The notes under the pieces: generated by a model
The model's database searches: none
What the model saw: the letters and a program-made list of their open reading frames with translations, nothing else
What the model was told of the DNA's origin: nothing
NCBI GenBank assembly: GCA_003971905.1
Contig: RSEE01000021.1
Span: 727,226 to 791,225, forward strand
DNA: 64,000 nucleotides
Reading direction: 5' to 3'
From: Moniliella sp. 'wahieum'
Lineage: Eukaryota > Basidiomycota > Moniliellomycetes > Moniliellales > Moniliellaceae
In this document: positions 12,548-25,200 of the stretch, piece by piece
Position numbering within the stretch: position 1 is the stretch's first letter
Layout: the number at the start of each line of letters is the position of its first letter
Made by a program: the position numbers and the translations under genes

Positions 12548-14528
12548 TTAAGGCAAAGCGGCTTCTTTGGCCAAAGCTTCACGACCTTTGAGTGTGAGTG
12601 TAGGTCGACCCGAGGCGTACTCATCCGAGAAGACTGCGGAACAAAAGGGGTATTGGTACGTGCGCGTTCGGCAGCCAAATCGCGTTGCTCCTGTTCGATC
12701 TGTTGTTTGGACAAGGTAGCTTGGGCATACGGTTTTGCCTGGATGGCTGTTGTGACAGGTGCCCAGATCCGACGCGACTCGAGTGGCCCGTGGTCCTCTA
12801 CCGGCCGCACCGTCTTGGGCGTCACGTTCAGATCGGATAGGTTGACAAGTAAGCGCGATTCCTGTGAGCAACGTCAGATTGGGCGGGTTAGAATTTTGGT
12901 CTCCATCCAAACTAAGAGCGCGGGAAGGAAGCAATCAAGCAAGCAAGCAATGAGGCGGGGGGGGAAGCAAAGAAAGAAAAGCAAGAAGAAAGGAAAGGAA
13001 AGAAAGAAAAAAGGAAAGAAAGAAACAAGAACCAAGAACCAAGAACCAAGAACCAAGAACCAAGAACCAAGAACCAAGAACCAAGAACCAAGAACCAATA
13101 AGGAGGGGAAGAAGGGAGGACGTACGGTATCACCCTTAATCTTGAACGTGACCATACCATTCCACTGACCCTGGAACGTAGCCACGACCAACTTTCCGGG
13201 ACCTGAGAGCACTTTGTCCAATACGGCGGGCCAGACTGTTCGCCATCCTCTAGGTTTTCCTCGTCCATCACGCCAGGCGGACGCACCCAATCGTACTGGT
13301 AAATAACGCCTTCAAGGGCATACTTAGCCTTGGTCAACCACCTTCTTCCTTGTACTCAATCAAAGCGCGCAACCTCGTACCGCCACTCCCATCAGGCCGG
13401 TCGGACGCGCGCATGCCGCCATACGAATCAATCACAGTAGCATCCGCCATGCTCACCCACAAACTTCCGCGCAAAAGACGTTGATCGAGGCGGTGGGGGG
13501 TGCGTGATGCGGTACCGTTCGCCCGACGCTTCGTGGCCTTTAGCCGTGGGCAACAACTTGATAAACATACCGCGATTGCGGGATCCCGCATAGATGCGTA
13601 CCGACGTGCCGGTGAACCGGCCAGACAATTGATCCACACCGGAAATTTCAATCCCGGCCTCGGCGCACGCACCGTAAAACGTCGATACGGCGGATGGTGC
13701 GATACCTGCTCAGTGAGAAAGACGATGCGGCGGTGTTGCGACGCAAGGGTACTTTGGGTTTCGGCCGTGGCACTGCTCAGTGCCGCCAGCGCAGCTTGGG
13801 ACGATGCGCTACTGCTGGACGAGCTGCCGTCAGCGTTGGGCGTAGCGGGCAAGGACGGCAAGGAGCGTGCCGGGAGAGGCGGGGGAGCAGCTCCTTTCGC
13901 AGCTGCGCCACCAGGCGCGGGGGTAGCTGACACGGAGCCGGAGACATAGGTAGCGGCAGAGGCGTGGTAGTGCTCAAATCTTGCACCGGGACGATAAGGT
14001 GCGGATGCTTGTGTACGATGGGGGTCTCTACGTCCCAGTGGCACTGAAAGTGTTCGCCCAAGATGGAATTGTAGGGTTGCAAACGCCGTCTTGACGACCT
14101 GCAGGTCCTTGGTCAGGGTGATGGTGAAGCGGAGGCAGGCCAGCATGCGGTCCAGGGGCTGGTCAAAGTCGGGAATGGTGGCGAACAGGTCGGCGCGGTC
14201 GAGGTAGGTCCAGTACTCGAGGTTGGGCTGTACAAGTACGGCGAGAGTGGGGGAGGGGAGAGTGGGAGAGTGGGTTAGTGGGTGTGGGCAGCATGGCGGC
14301 AGGGCGCAGGACAGGGAGACTAAGACTAAGACTAAGAGTACGCACGATGGGTTCCATCAGGTTGGCCGGGAGAGAAAAGCGGATGGCGGCCAAGTCCTTG
14401 ACGCCGACGACCTTCTTGAGGATGGCGAGGAGGGAGGAGATCTTGGACGACTGGCTCTGCTCCTCATTGTCGGCGGGGACGGGGAGGGTGGGGTTAAAGT
14501 CGTGGTCGGGCGGGGCGGAGGAGGCCAT
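12548..14528 (-). CDS. KES1: Oxysterol-binding protein homologue, Kes1/Osh4-like
   Basis: Osh4/Kes1 proteins exchange sterol for PI4P between membranes. From ATG at 14528 the protein reads 'MASSAPPDHDFNPTLPVPA', then 'SSLLAILKKVVGVKDLAAIR' and 'FSLPANLMEPI'. An intron from GTGCGT (14345) to CAG (14228) leads to 'PNLEYWTYLDRADLFATIPD'. The signature 'EQVSHHPP' lies near 13710. Before it come 'PYNSILGEHFQCHWDV' and a long Ala/Ser-rich insert; after it come 'QLSGRFTGTSVRIYAGS', 'KYALEGVIYQYD' and 'VATFQGQWNGMVTFKIKGDT'. A second intron holding a 7-bp minisatellite precedes the C-terminal 'RPVEDHGPLESRRIW' and 'KEAALP'. There is no PH or ankyrin domain, which fits the short Kes1 class. Several frame shifts interrupt the middle exon. 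Confidence 0.92.
13028..13098. repeat. 7-bp minisatellite (AACCAAG)n in an intron
   Basis: About ten uninterrupted copies of AACCAAG lie inside the last intron of the oxysterol-binding protein gene, flanked by GAAA-rich DNA. Confidence 0.9.
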
Positions 14529-15903
14529 GGTGGGAAGGCAACGGGTGGTGGGTGGGTGGGTGGGATGGACGGAGGGATGGATGGACGGAGGGATGGATGC
14601 ACGGAGGGATGGATGCACGCAATGAGTCGATGCGGGCAGAAAGGCGTTGCCTAAGGCTTAGGCTTAGTTAGGCTACGCGCTGCCGAGCTGAGTCGTCGGA
14701 TGAGGCTGAGGTTTCAGCGGGGGCCTCTGCGGACAGTCTCAGTTTCCCAGCACGCAGACGCAGTGCGCCCTCCCGCGCCCACATCACAGCATCACAGCAT
14801 CACATGCTTGCCGCAGCGCTGCCGTGTCCGCCCAGCTCCATGGAGCACCCATCCCATCCCATCCATCCCATCACATTTGAATCACCCCCATCCCTCCGCC
14901 TCTCCATCTCACCCACCTAACCAACCCCATCCATCCCGCACCCGCCCTGCGCAAAACCACTCCACATCGACCCACCCACGGTAACATTTCAGAGGCCAGA
15001 CTCACATGTCACAGTACTCACATCTCACCTTGACATCGCAATGTTCAATGTTCAATGTTCAACGTTCAATGTGTGCAATGTTCAATGTTCAAGGTTGGGG
15101 ATGCCTCCCCTACCCGTTTCCCCACGCATTTGGACCCGCCATAGAGCCATCCGTACCACCACCACCCCACTCAACTCTCAACCAACGACGCTGAGGCGCA
15201 ACGCGATGCACTGCGGACTACGGACGATATCGCTCAGGAGGCGCCCTTAGGCCAGCCAAGCTTACCTCTTCAGGCTTCAAGCTTCAGGCTTCAGTTTTCA
15301 GGCTATAGGTTAGCTGCACGTTCAACCACCCCCAGCCACAACCAGGCTGGTCATGGCAATGCGTCTGGAACTGCGACTGGAAATGGGAATGGGAATGGGA
15401 ATGGGAATGCACATAGTTCAGGGGGAACCCTTCCCCGCGTATACAGGCCCGCCCGAAGGAGGCGGAGAGCGGTATGCGAGGAGCGAAGCGGTGAAGCGGC
15501 GGTGGGGCTGGAGGGGGGAAGGCACAGGACCGTGGGAAGCGGTACGGGTAAAGGGTAAAGGGTAAACGGTGAAGGTGGGTGGAACGGCCAACGCGGACCG
15601 TTGCGTCAAGGAGCGAGGAAAAGAGAGCGAAAACGAAAGAGAGTGAGAGGGGAGAGTAAGAGGCGGGAGGGGCGGGGGGGGGGGGATGTGGGTAATCATG
15701 GGGGTATTGGGGGTAATTGAGGAGAATGGGGGAGAAGGGGGAGAATGGGGGATGGAGGTAAAGGGGGGGGGGTGGGGGAAGGGGGGAGAAGGGGGGATAA
15801 CGGGCGCATGTGTACAGAAGGGGACCTGAACCCTGTTACAGGGTATAAGAAGAGTCGGACCAAAAAGCAGCCCTCAGGCCCTCAGGCACTCAGGCACTCA
15901 GGC
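14529..15903. other. Intergenic, short-repeat clusters and G-runs
   Basis: Promoter side of the oxysterol-binding protein gene and 3' flank of the cap-binding protein gene. It contains a GGATGGATG/GGACGGA array (14565-14620), ATCACAGC repeats (14785-14805), seven TTCAATG-type repeats (15040-15092), AGGCTTCA repeats (15270-15302) and GGGAAT repeats (15380-15410). A G-run block is listed separately. No gene is seen. Confidence 0.5.
15661..15802. repeat. G-run cluster with quadruplex potential
   Basis: More than ten runs of four to thirteen G separated by short A/T-containing spacers on the plus strand. This meets the usual G4 sequence rule many times over. It lies about 100 bp beyond the stop codon of the minus-strand eIF4E-like gene. 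Confidence 0.75.
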
Positions 15904-17440
15904 TCAAGAAGAGACGACCCAACCGGCAAAGGTAGCCCTCCACCTACGCCGACGACGACCACCACTAACCACACCACCACCACAACCACCGGCTTTATTT
16001 ACTTTCTCCTTTTTGGCCTTCACGTTGGGCAAGTGGGTCGTGGTCGTGGCTGAGACCGTTGTCGTGTGAGGGCGGGTGGACGAGGGTGACGACCCTGACC
16101 CCGACCCGGACCCAGACGTGGCTTTCACTTGTGCCGAATAAGACGCTGACGGTGGGCCTGCCAACGGGACACTCACAGTCCTGCCGTCTCCTCGCCGGAA
16201 CAGCATGGTGCGGGGTGCACCGATTTCCAAGGCCACGACCCAGCAGCAGCAGCAGTGGGGTTGCAGTTGTAGTCCCTGTTGTAGTAGTCCTGATAAAGTC
16301 GGGGTTGGAGTACCAGTACCAGTAGCGGTAACGTTCGTCACGTAGCGGTAAGCGGCCTTACCGCGTTTGGGGTACGTTTTTGCCTTGGAGCGTGTGACGA
16401 GCTGGGCAAATTGTTGGCCGAGGATAAGAGCGCCATAGTCTCGGACGATAGCGTGCACGGCGGTGGTGCGTGTCCCAAATGCTGATCCGCACACCGCTCT
16501 TGGGTTTTGATGGCTAGCATGACACCTGTGACCAAGGACTGCGACTGCGGTTGCGATTGGGGATTGGGATTGGGATTGGGACTGGGTCTTGTTGTTGGTC
16601 GGCAGGGCCATGAGGGCGGGAGCGCCAGCAAACCAGCAGCACCTGCAGCACCTGCAGCAGCAGTACGGTGTGCGGGGGATCGTGAGCTTTGGGGGGCCAC
16701 TTGACGCGCGATCAAGTTGACCTTGACAGCAGCTTGTAACAAGGAGTACCACATGGACCAAACTTGGTCCGCCGGTCGCGGGAGACGAATTGGACAGTCC
16801 AAGCACCACCGTGGGCGTTGCCCTCGTCTTCCCATGCCGGCTTGATACCTTCAAGGAAACATGCTTGGACCAGGGACGTAAGTGCCCGGGACGAGGGGGT
16901 AGCGATGACGTGCCCCACTCGCAGCTTGCAACGCAGCGTCAGGGCGCGAAGGTAGGGCTCCCACTACACCTACCCTGTACTGTACCTGTACCGCACCCGG
17001 TGGTGTAGTAACCCACACCGGACGTCGGAGCGGCCCTCTGACAGAGCGGGGTCGTCGTTGTGCGCTCCCTCGACGGGAAGGCAAGACCGGGGCCAAACGA
17101 GCATTCAAGCACTGAATGGTATCCAGCACAGCGGGTTTGCCCCAAGCTTCTTGCTGGAGCACGGTGAGTTGGCGCGGGTCCTGGATGGGACCACAGGGGG
17201 CCGGAGCGAATTGCTGTAGCCAGTTGGCGCCATGGACACGACTGGGACCACGGGCTCCCTGGGCAAGCGATTCAGTGCTGGTCCAGAAAGCCCATGCGGG
17301 GGCTGGGGGGGCAGGCGCAGGCGCAGGAGGCGCGGCCCAGGCGGAATCCAGTGTGCCACAGCCCCCGCCGCTTGCGGGTGCGGGTGCGGGTGCGGTGGGG
17401 CCGGCCGACTAGAGGAGGGCGATGTGGGCATGGGGGGCAT
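15904..17440 (-). CDS. eIF4E-family cap-binding protein, possibly 4E-HP-like
   Basis: The clearest block is 'EGIKPAWEDEGNAHGGAWTV' near 16840, matching the eIF4E segment around cap-stacking Trp102 and Glu103 ('WED') and the following Gly-Gly-x-Trp. Downstream 'QVWSMWYSLL', 'VTGVMLAIKTQER', 'ISIWDT' and 'VRDYGALILGQQFAQLV' fit the later eIF4E strands and helices. eIF4E proteins bind the mRNA 5' cap; the divergent sequence suggests the 4E-HP class, but I cannot place it firmly. A Gln/Ser and Pro/Asn low-complexity insert sits between the 'WYSLL' and 'TGVMLAIK' parts, and a long basic tail ends the protein. Upstream, 'ANWLQQFAPAPCGPIQDPRQ' and 'LQQEAWGKPAVLDTIQCLNA' are coding-like but of unknown relation; they may be an N-terminal extension or a separate gene. 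Several frame breaks occur. The start at 17440 is tentative. Confidence 0.68.
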
Positions 17441-18726
17441 GGGGCACAGGACAAGGCCAAGACGAGCGGGAGGAGGGGGGTGGGTGGGTGGATACAGGGA
17501 CTATGGATGGGGTTAAACGTCAATAGTACTCAATACTCAGTGCCCCTGGCGCAACGCTGCATGCGCCACACGCTGCGCTGCGGGGGGGCACTGGCCATGC
17601 ACTGGCAGTGTACGTGTACTGCCCCCCCGCCGCACCCGTATCCGACCCATTGCAAGTGTCAGGCGCACCTCTCCTTGGCGATGCGATCCCCTTGCGCCTT
17701 CCAGCGTGGCGGGTGCCTCGCCGCGTCACGTGTCATCCGTGTCCCCTTTGGATTGCTCTACTCGGCGTCTCCGGTGTCTCCCAGCGCGATCCTTAGATGG
17801 TCAAGGATCGGATGATACGATAGATCGGTCGATCGATCGATCACTGTGTATCCAGTGTCCAGCGTCCAGTGTCCAGCGTCTATTAGCAACGACAAGCGGG
17901 CTGCTACTCTGCTCGTGTGTGTGTGTAGAAGGGGGACAATACAATGGCACAGAAGCAATCGTTCGAGGCGACAGGGAAGAGGAGAGACAAGGTGCATGCG
18001 AATCAGACACCGGCGACGGGCAAGGTTGAATAACGAACAACGAACAACGGATAGCGAATAACGAATAAACGAATAGCGAATAGCGGATAGGGAAGAGATG
18101 GTGAATGGTGAAATGGTGAATGGTCAATAGGGGGCGAGTAACTGTGGTGAATGGTGAAAGGTGAATGGTGAAAGGTGAATGGCGAAAGGTCAAATGTGAA
18201 TGGCATCCCGGGCAAGGAGGAGGGTAGAACGACGAGCGGTGCCCGGGCGTGCCAACAACACCAACACGCACCGAAAGGGCAAGGGAGGGGGGAAACGACA
18301 GAGCAAGAACAGAAGGAGAACACAGGTCCATGGGGAGAACCCGAAACCAAACAGACAAATCCAACACCAAACCCAACACCAACACCAACATCAAACAGAT
18401 AAAACCAAAACCAAACAGAACAACCCAACACCAAACCAAAAACCAAACCCAAACACAGAAACCCACAAACACCCCGTGACCCTGTCTAAGCATTAAGCCT
18501 TCCATTGGAGGTAGTAGCAACGAGCAAATGCGGGCAGAGCAGGGCAGGGCAGGGCAGGGCAGGATAGGGTCGATAGGATAAGGCAAGCGCAACAAGATGA
18601 GGTGAGAGACCCCCCCCCCCCGCCCTGTCACCCTACCACCCTAGCTTGCGCCGCGCTGCCCCGTGGGAACCGAGTACCGTGTTGCTAACCCAAGGCGGGG
18701 CGGGGGTTACCGGTTACCGGTTCCGG
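17441..18726. other. Intergenic, repeat-rich
   Basis: No gene is recognised. Repeats include TCGATCGA (17826-17844), GTCCAGC/GTCCAGT units (17851-17880), AACGAATA units (18028-18090), GGTGAATGG/GAAAGG units (18095-18200), ACCAACACC/AACCAAAAC units (18360-18450) and GGGCAGGGCA (18540-18565). Frames across them are low complexity on both strands. Confidence 0.5.
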
Positions 18727-20405
18727 TTACTGGTTGTGACGTTTTTTCATGTGACGAGCGAGGCTATCGGTGCGGGACAAGGACAATCCACAGAGGGGGC
18801 AGAGGTACTTGTGGGACGCGGTGCGCTCGACCTGGCGGGGGAAGAGACGGTACGAGCAGAATTTGGGTTTGGGTGAGGGGTTGGACGCGGGGGAGAAAAG
18901 CCAGGGATACGCAATGGACCTAAACCTAAGTTACCACCAGCTTGGTGTACCTCCAGAGGATGTTTACGTTTCACGTGGCGTGTCAAGCTGTCCATCCTGC
19001 TCGTCGGACCGAACAAAACGGACAGGAAAATGTACCCTTCGACCGGCCGGGACGTAAGCGGCGACGCACAGCCAAGTCCGACTGGGACTCGTCGTCCAAC
19101 GAAACGTCTGTCGCTGTCCCTATCGTTGTCCCTGTTGCTGTCGCTGTTCCTGAAGTCGGTCCCGTACCATAGGTCGCACCACACGTCACCCCCTGCACCG
19201 TCGACGAAGATGAAGGCGAGCTGGACAAGGTCGTTCCGCGTTCGGGCGAATCCAGCTGGCCCAGACTGCGCGAACGAGAAAAGAGTGCTGAACGTAAGGG
19301 CCACAGCGGTGCAGGTTGCATAAATGGCGCGTAGAGTGGAAACGAAAGGGGCTGACGGAATTGGTCAAATAGGCCTTGAGCCTGCGCTTGAGCCTGAGCC
19401 TGAGCTTGAGCCTGAGCCTGCGCTTGCGCTTGAGCTTGCGCTTGCGCTTGAGCCTGCGCATGCGCTTGGGAAGGGACCTGGCCAGGAAAGGACGGTAGTG
19501 CTGCCGTTGGCAAAGCGGCCGAGGGAAAAGCAGGGGCATCAGGCTCGGGTGCCGGCTGGGTTTGGGTTTGGGTTTGAGTGTGGACACTAGGGGGCAGGGG
19601 TGCGGGGAACCGAAGTGGGCCAAAAGACGGGACCGATTTGGTCGGGGTGGCGCAAGAACAGGTTCGGCATGGTGCAGTGCTACCTGATGCTGTTCTTGGT
19701 CTTGGTCTTGGTCATGGTCATGGTCATGGTCACGGTCTTGGTCTTGTTCTTGGGTTTGTGCTTGGTCTTGGTTTTGTGTGTGTTTTTGTGCGTGGTCTTG
19801 GTCTTGTGCGGAGGTAGGTTGCGTTTGCGTTTGCGTTTGCGTTTGCGTTTGCGTTTGCGTGTGGGTGCGGGTCGGAGTCAGAGTCAGAGGTGGGCCTGGG
19901 GGCTCGACCTGGGACTGGGTCGGACTGGTGAGATGAGCCAGAGGCATTCGCTGGTCCGACGACCACGTTGGTGCTAACAATGTGGGATGGGCGTTGGGTT
20001 GCGAGTGAGCAAGCGAGTTGAGATGCGAGTTGAGATGCGAACTGAGATGCGAACTGAGATGAGAGTTGAGATGAGAGTTGAGATGCGAGTTGAGATGTGA
20101 GTGAGGAAGCGAGTGGGGAGGGGGGAAGAGTAAGCTGGATCGAGGTACTGCGCAGGCGAGGGGGAAGATGGAACTGGTACAATCCCACCATCCAATCCGC
20201 CATCCAAGCCACGTTCCAACCCACTGTGCAATCCACTATGCAACCCACGTTCGACGGCAGCTGGGGCATCGAGGGGGGGAGGGTTCAATGGCCACAGTTC
20301 CAAAAGCGGAGTAGGACCGGGGTGATGCGCGCTGGCAGCAAGCTCGGGTGGTGGGGCGGCAGCCAGGAGGCCGTGGCCCGGTTGAGGTGGACCAAAGGAC
20401 GGCAT
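18727..20405 (-). CDS. Q-rich C2H2 zinc-finger protein
   Basis: Two C2H2 fingers lie at the C-terminus. Finger 1 is 'FSCPFCSVRR...DSLTRHVKRKH' (around 18960-19040, with one frame break) and finger 2 is 'YLCPLCGLSLSRTDSLARHM' followed by KKRH, ending four codons before the stop at 18727. The body is low complexity: a Gln-Ala alternating run of about forty residues near 19380-19460, a Gln-Thr run near 19820-19860, and a D/H/Q-rich stretch near 19690-19800. It is probably a DNA-binding regulator with a disordered activation region. The start is uncertain; the ATG at 20405 ('MPSFGPPQPGHG') is chosen because coding-like sequence begins there, but frame shifts occur downstream and an upstream start is possible. 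I cannot assign an orthologue. Confidence 0.68.
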
Positions 20406-22217
20406 GAGAGCAGAAGAGCAGAAAGCAGAAGAGCGTCGGTGGGCTTGGGCCTGCCGAGCAGTGGCGGTGGCAGTGGCGGGGGCCAAGAAGGGGAACGGGA
20501 GGGGGTCAGTGTCGGTGGTAAGGGTGGTGGCGATGGCAGTGGCGATGGCAGTGGCGATGGCAGTGGCACTGGCAATGGCACTGGCAGTGACGATGGCGCT
20601 GACAAGCGCAATGGCAATGGCCTTACACAGGCCGGAGTGGTGCGAGTGCAGAGTGCAGAGTGCAGTGCGCCAGCGCACGCCAGAGGGCGTGGCAGAGCAA
20701 CCCCAACCCCCTCCGAGTGCACCTTGTCCGCCCGATCGAGCCAGGCGCCGGCGGAGGGTCACGTGATACGTCTCGCACTGCCTTTTCAGCTAAACGTTTT
20801 CAATTGAAATTGAACTTCCACGTGAAGCTCAAAGATTCAAATAGCAATAGGCAAGTGCCAATGGGGATGGGGACGCCTCAGCGCCTCAGCCTTTCAGGCT
20901 GAAAGCCTCACTCATAACCTTGTGCCCCCTACCCCCTACCCGTTCCCGCCCCATATCCATACCCTATCTATCTGCCCGAGCCTAGCGCTACCGCCGCCCA
21001 CCGAACGAGCATCCCATGACTATCCCATACCTGTTCCCCAAACGAGCATCCCATGACTGTCCCATGCCTGTGCCCCCAGAGAGGGAGAAGAAGGGGCATG
21101 GCGTCGCGCCACGCCCCCCAAAGTGGTGGATTGGCGTATCGAGTGCGTATGTCAGATTGCGAGGATGGGGCTCGGAGCGTGGCCAAGCAAGCGAAGCGCT
21201 AAGCTGAGCCTTCGTTTCGTTTCAGCGAGGGAAGAGGAGGTAAGAGCGAAAGAGTAAGACTAAAAGTAAGAGTAAGGGAAGGGATAGGGGGGGTAGGAGG
21301 GGGAAGGAGGGTAAGATCGATAAGGCAAGGGCAGTGTGGTGGAGGGTAGGAGAGTAGGAGGATGGGGAGGGCGTGATGAAGCTAGATACTTGAAGCTAGA
21401 GACTTGAAGTTTGAAGCGGACGCAGCAACGGCAGCTCATGAGCGCATGCTCGAACGAAGAACGATTCGGCCGGAGTGGAAGGACCCGGTCCGCGTGACAA
21501 GCCCAAAACCCCAAACCCCAAACCCGAAACCAGAAACTCGACAGAACCCTCCAAGCGCGCCCCGCACCCACAGCCACAGCCACACCGCACCCACACCCAC
21601 GCCCACTCCTTGCCACGCGCAGCGTAAGCGTACGAGGACGTCGGCACGCAATTAACCGTCCCGGGGTCTCGCGGTCTCGTGTTTCCGCGGGGCAATGAGC
21701 GTTCCACCTTCACCTTCACCTTCACCATCACCATGGCCAGCAGGTTCGTTCCACCATCAAACGCACCACGTACCACGCGTCACGCGCAACGTTCGTTCCC
21801 CCCCCTCTTCTCCCGTCCCGTCCGGCCAGTAACAGCACACGTCCCCCGACCCGACCTGTGCCAAGCCGAAACGGGGTGAGGCCGGTGAGGCACGTCCCAG
21901 CCCCTCCCCCACCTGGGCCTGGGCCTCCGGTCTTCCGTCTCCGGTCTGTGGCGTGACGCATATGCTGGACGGATCCCCATTCCGCAGACCTGAGACCTGA
22001 CACGTGAGACCTGAGACGGTTGCCCATGGTTCATGGTGGATCCCGGTGGGGGTGCTGGGTTAGTGATTAATGATGGGTGGGTGGCTGCGGTGTGGGGTGC
22101 CGAACTGAACTGAACTGAAGGTGGAAAAGGGATACATGCAGTCCGCCGCTCGCCGCTCCCACACCCCACGCCGCACGCGGTGTCAGGTGTCAGGTGTCAG
22201 GTGTTAGGTGTCAGGTG
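20406..22217. other. Intergenic, no gene recognised
   Basis: Between the start of the zinc-finger gene and the end of the OPT gene. It holds a GATGGCAGTGGC array (20527-20600), a duplicated 'CGAGCATCCCATGACT' (21005 and 21042), TTGAAGCTAGA repeats (21380-21415) and, at the right end, a GGTGTCAGGTGTTA tandem run (22180-22232). The zinc-finger gene may extend into the left part. Confidence 0.45.
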
Positions 22218-22232
22218 TTAGGTGTCAGGATG
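22180..22232. repeat. Short tandem repeat at the 3' end of the OPT gene
   Basis: About six copies of TCAGGTGT or TTAGGTGT in a row. The last copies overlap the stop codon region of the OPT transporter gene. Confidence 0.8.
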
Positions 22233-25200
22233 GGATGCCATTGGGCGGGGGGTGAGCCAGGGCACATTAGCATAATCCCTCGTGTTTCGCATGACGTCGG
22301 TGCCCACCATCGGAGCTGGATGGATCCGTCGCGGGGCAACTGGAGTGCAAGAAAGACAATGATACTTGCGATGGCAGCGCCGGCATCGAGGGCGGCCGAG
22401 GTGATGTACTGGTACCTGTCCCAGAACTTGAAGGAGATGTGGCGGATGAACCACTGAGTGAGCACGTTGGGGATGATAAACAGTACGACATTGATCGGTG
22501 GAAGAAGGGATGAAAGTAGCTGCGAGTAAGAGGACAGGTGCAGAGACGTATTCGATTTGAGGACGTGCCTTGCCTGCCCACCAGATCGGAACGGGTAACA
22601 GCGCCCCACCCAGCATCCACCAGTACAGCGACTGGTACCGTCCGCTACCGCCAAAGAGGCGTTGAGGACCAATGGTGCCCCATACAATGGAGGAGGTGTA
22701 AGCTTTTGTGCCCCGAGACAGATCATGCCGCCAGCCTGTTGTGGACTGCACAGGTCATGCACTTTCCACATCAAGAACGACTTGGTGGCGAATTGTACCG
22801 TGTACGTCCACAGTACAAAGAGGGTTTGTGCCACGATCGAGACCCGCGGTGGCACCTTGAGGTAATGGCCCATCTTGAGTGCCGACGCATAGAGTAGGGC
22901 AATGTTGTTGACGGAGATGCAGAAGGTTTTGAATAAAATGTTGGTCGCAGCGGAGCCGGGATGCATGTACCCAGCGACCAAGTCGGCCAGCACATTGGTA
23001 AATGAGATAAACAGGTTGGTCTGCGCAAAGACCAAGCCGGCAGGTAAGAAGAAGATGGCGCAAATGCTAAATGCGACAACCGACTAAAGATTGGCATGCC
23101 AGTGTTTAATCCTCGCACCGCGCCAATCCCAATCGCAAACCCAATCGGTAAAAGCAAAAGTACCACCCACTCAGGCACTTGCGGGTACTTGAACATCATC
23201 TTGGCGTGAATATCGTCCTTCTCCGCTCGGCCGTACTTGATCACACCTACCACCGCATGGTAGTAGTGCAAGCCAAAGCACCAGCAGCGCAAATGGCATG
23301 GCCAGCCCGCACCGTAAATCAAGTAAAACCCATACGAGAGAAAGGCAGGCGAATAGGCTTGGTACTTGGCCTCGCTGTACGGTCCATGCGGCCCATCCAG
23401 TACACGGCTCACGTCGTACGCGTGTCCGTACTTGTCGTACACCCCACTGCCCAAGAGGGGAAAGTAACCAAAGTTGAGACTCTGCAGGAGAGCAGAAAAG
23501 GGTACACCAAACACGCACGGCAAAACCAACAACCCAAAGGCAAACAGGCAAACGGGCAAAACCAACAAGGACAGAACGTACGTTGGTAAAGAGCAGCACT
23601 GTGCCCAGTACGATCCAAAAAATGCAGTAGGCAATAGCAAGGTTGAGGCTTGTCCACCACGGTGGGACAAGAGGGGAGGTGATGGTAGAGAATTGGGTCC
23701 AGTCGAGCGAGATGGGGAAGAGGGCGAGACCATTTTTGTACCCAAACATATGGTTCACCACGACCGACGAAGGTTTTGTCCAGCACACCCAATTGAAGAA
23801 GCTTAGGGCGGTAGCGAGGTAGGTGGGTATGAACTGCCAGCAAGCCATGCCGACCATGAGGAACTTGAAGTAGCGTAAGCGGGTGAACCCATTGATCGGT
23901 TCTTCCTCAGCGTGTAACACATTGATCAACAGAGAGATGGTGAGGTTGTATGGCCAGATAGTGCTGGCGGCACGTACGAGGAAACGTTGGCTCAAGCCAG
24001 CCAAGCCGATCCCGACAAACGCACTGGACCAACTGACCAGCAACCCAGTGCGAACGCACCGCCTTGCACATGGTGGTCCCAGAAATACTTGTTGTCAATC
24101 GACGGGAGAATAAACACCGGGTAGCTCGTGTAATTGTTGACGGTGACCATGCTCATTTGGGCCAACAGTCCATGCTCCTTCATTGTCCACTCGCCCGGGT
24201 TGAGCGCAACTGTCCTGCCCGGTCCAAACAAGAAGGAAGGTAAGGGAATGTTGACATTGGGCATATGACGTGCCCATGCCTTACCCGTCGGCCACGCAAA
24301 CAACACCATCAATGGTGCCGTCAATGTCGGCGAGGGGAAGCGTAACGTCCAATACGCATTGGCCGCGACGGAAATAGTGATGCAGGTAAATGCTAAAATC
24401 CATACCCGCAACGTATTGCACGCTTCGTCCACATCGTCGCTCTGAACACTGATTTGAACTTCGACGTAGGGACTGTCTTCGGCATGCGGGTCTTGCAGCA
24501 TGACCGTTTGAGGTTGGCGTTTGTTAGGCTGGTGAGTGGTGGTGGGGAAGGAGAAGCGGGACGGGTCCGAGTCAGCTGGCATGGCATCGAGTGAAATGGG
24601 GTGCCAAGCACGGGAGGAAGAGGACAGCAGCACGTCCGCCCAGGTCGTACTTGACCTCGGACATGTCCGATCCTTCGCCATCGGCTGGACCGGCCAGAGA
24701 CGAAAACAGGTCAGCCGACTGGCGAGGACCGGGCGGATAGGGCAAAGCGTGCTGGGTGACCGACACGTGCGCGCCGTTGGTCCCGCTGAAAACGCCAGGA
24801 GAAGAGGGTGAGAGTGGGGGCGAGGCAGTGGGAGAAGTTGGGGCTGGGGCTGGGACAGGGGCAGGGGCTGGATCTGCAGCTGCAGCTGAGGGGCAAGAAA
24901 GGGTCGAGGGGAAGTGGAAAGCGGGAGCTGGTCTTTGACCGACGACAGCGGGTGGGCCAAGGTAGAATCGGCAAAGGCTTGGTTGTAAGCCGGATGGCCC
25001 AGCGGCGGGGGGAAGGCGGTAGAACCTGCGCCTGCTGCCCCTGTCCCTGCTGCTGCTCATCCTCCTCATCCTCTGCCTCTGTCCGGTCGTCAGGCAAGGG
25101 AGGCGGCTGGAAGCAAACACCTTGTCCAGATCCTCTTGGTCCGAGTCTTCCTCGCACTCCTCGCGGATGCGCTGAAAGTGGGCATCGTCATCGGCCGTGT

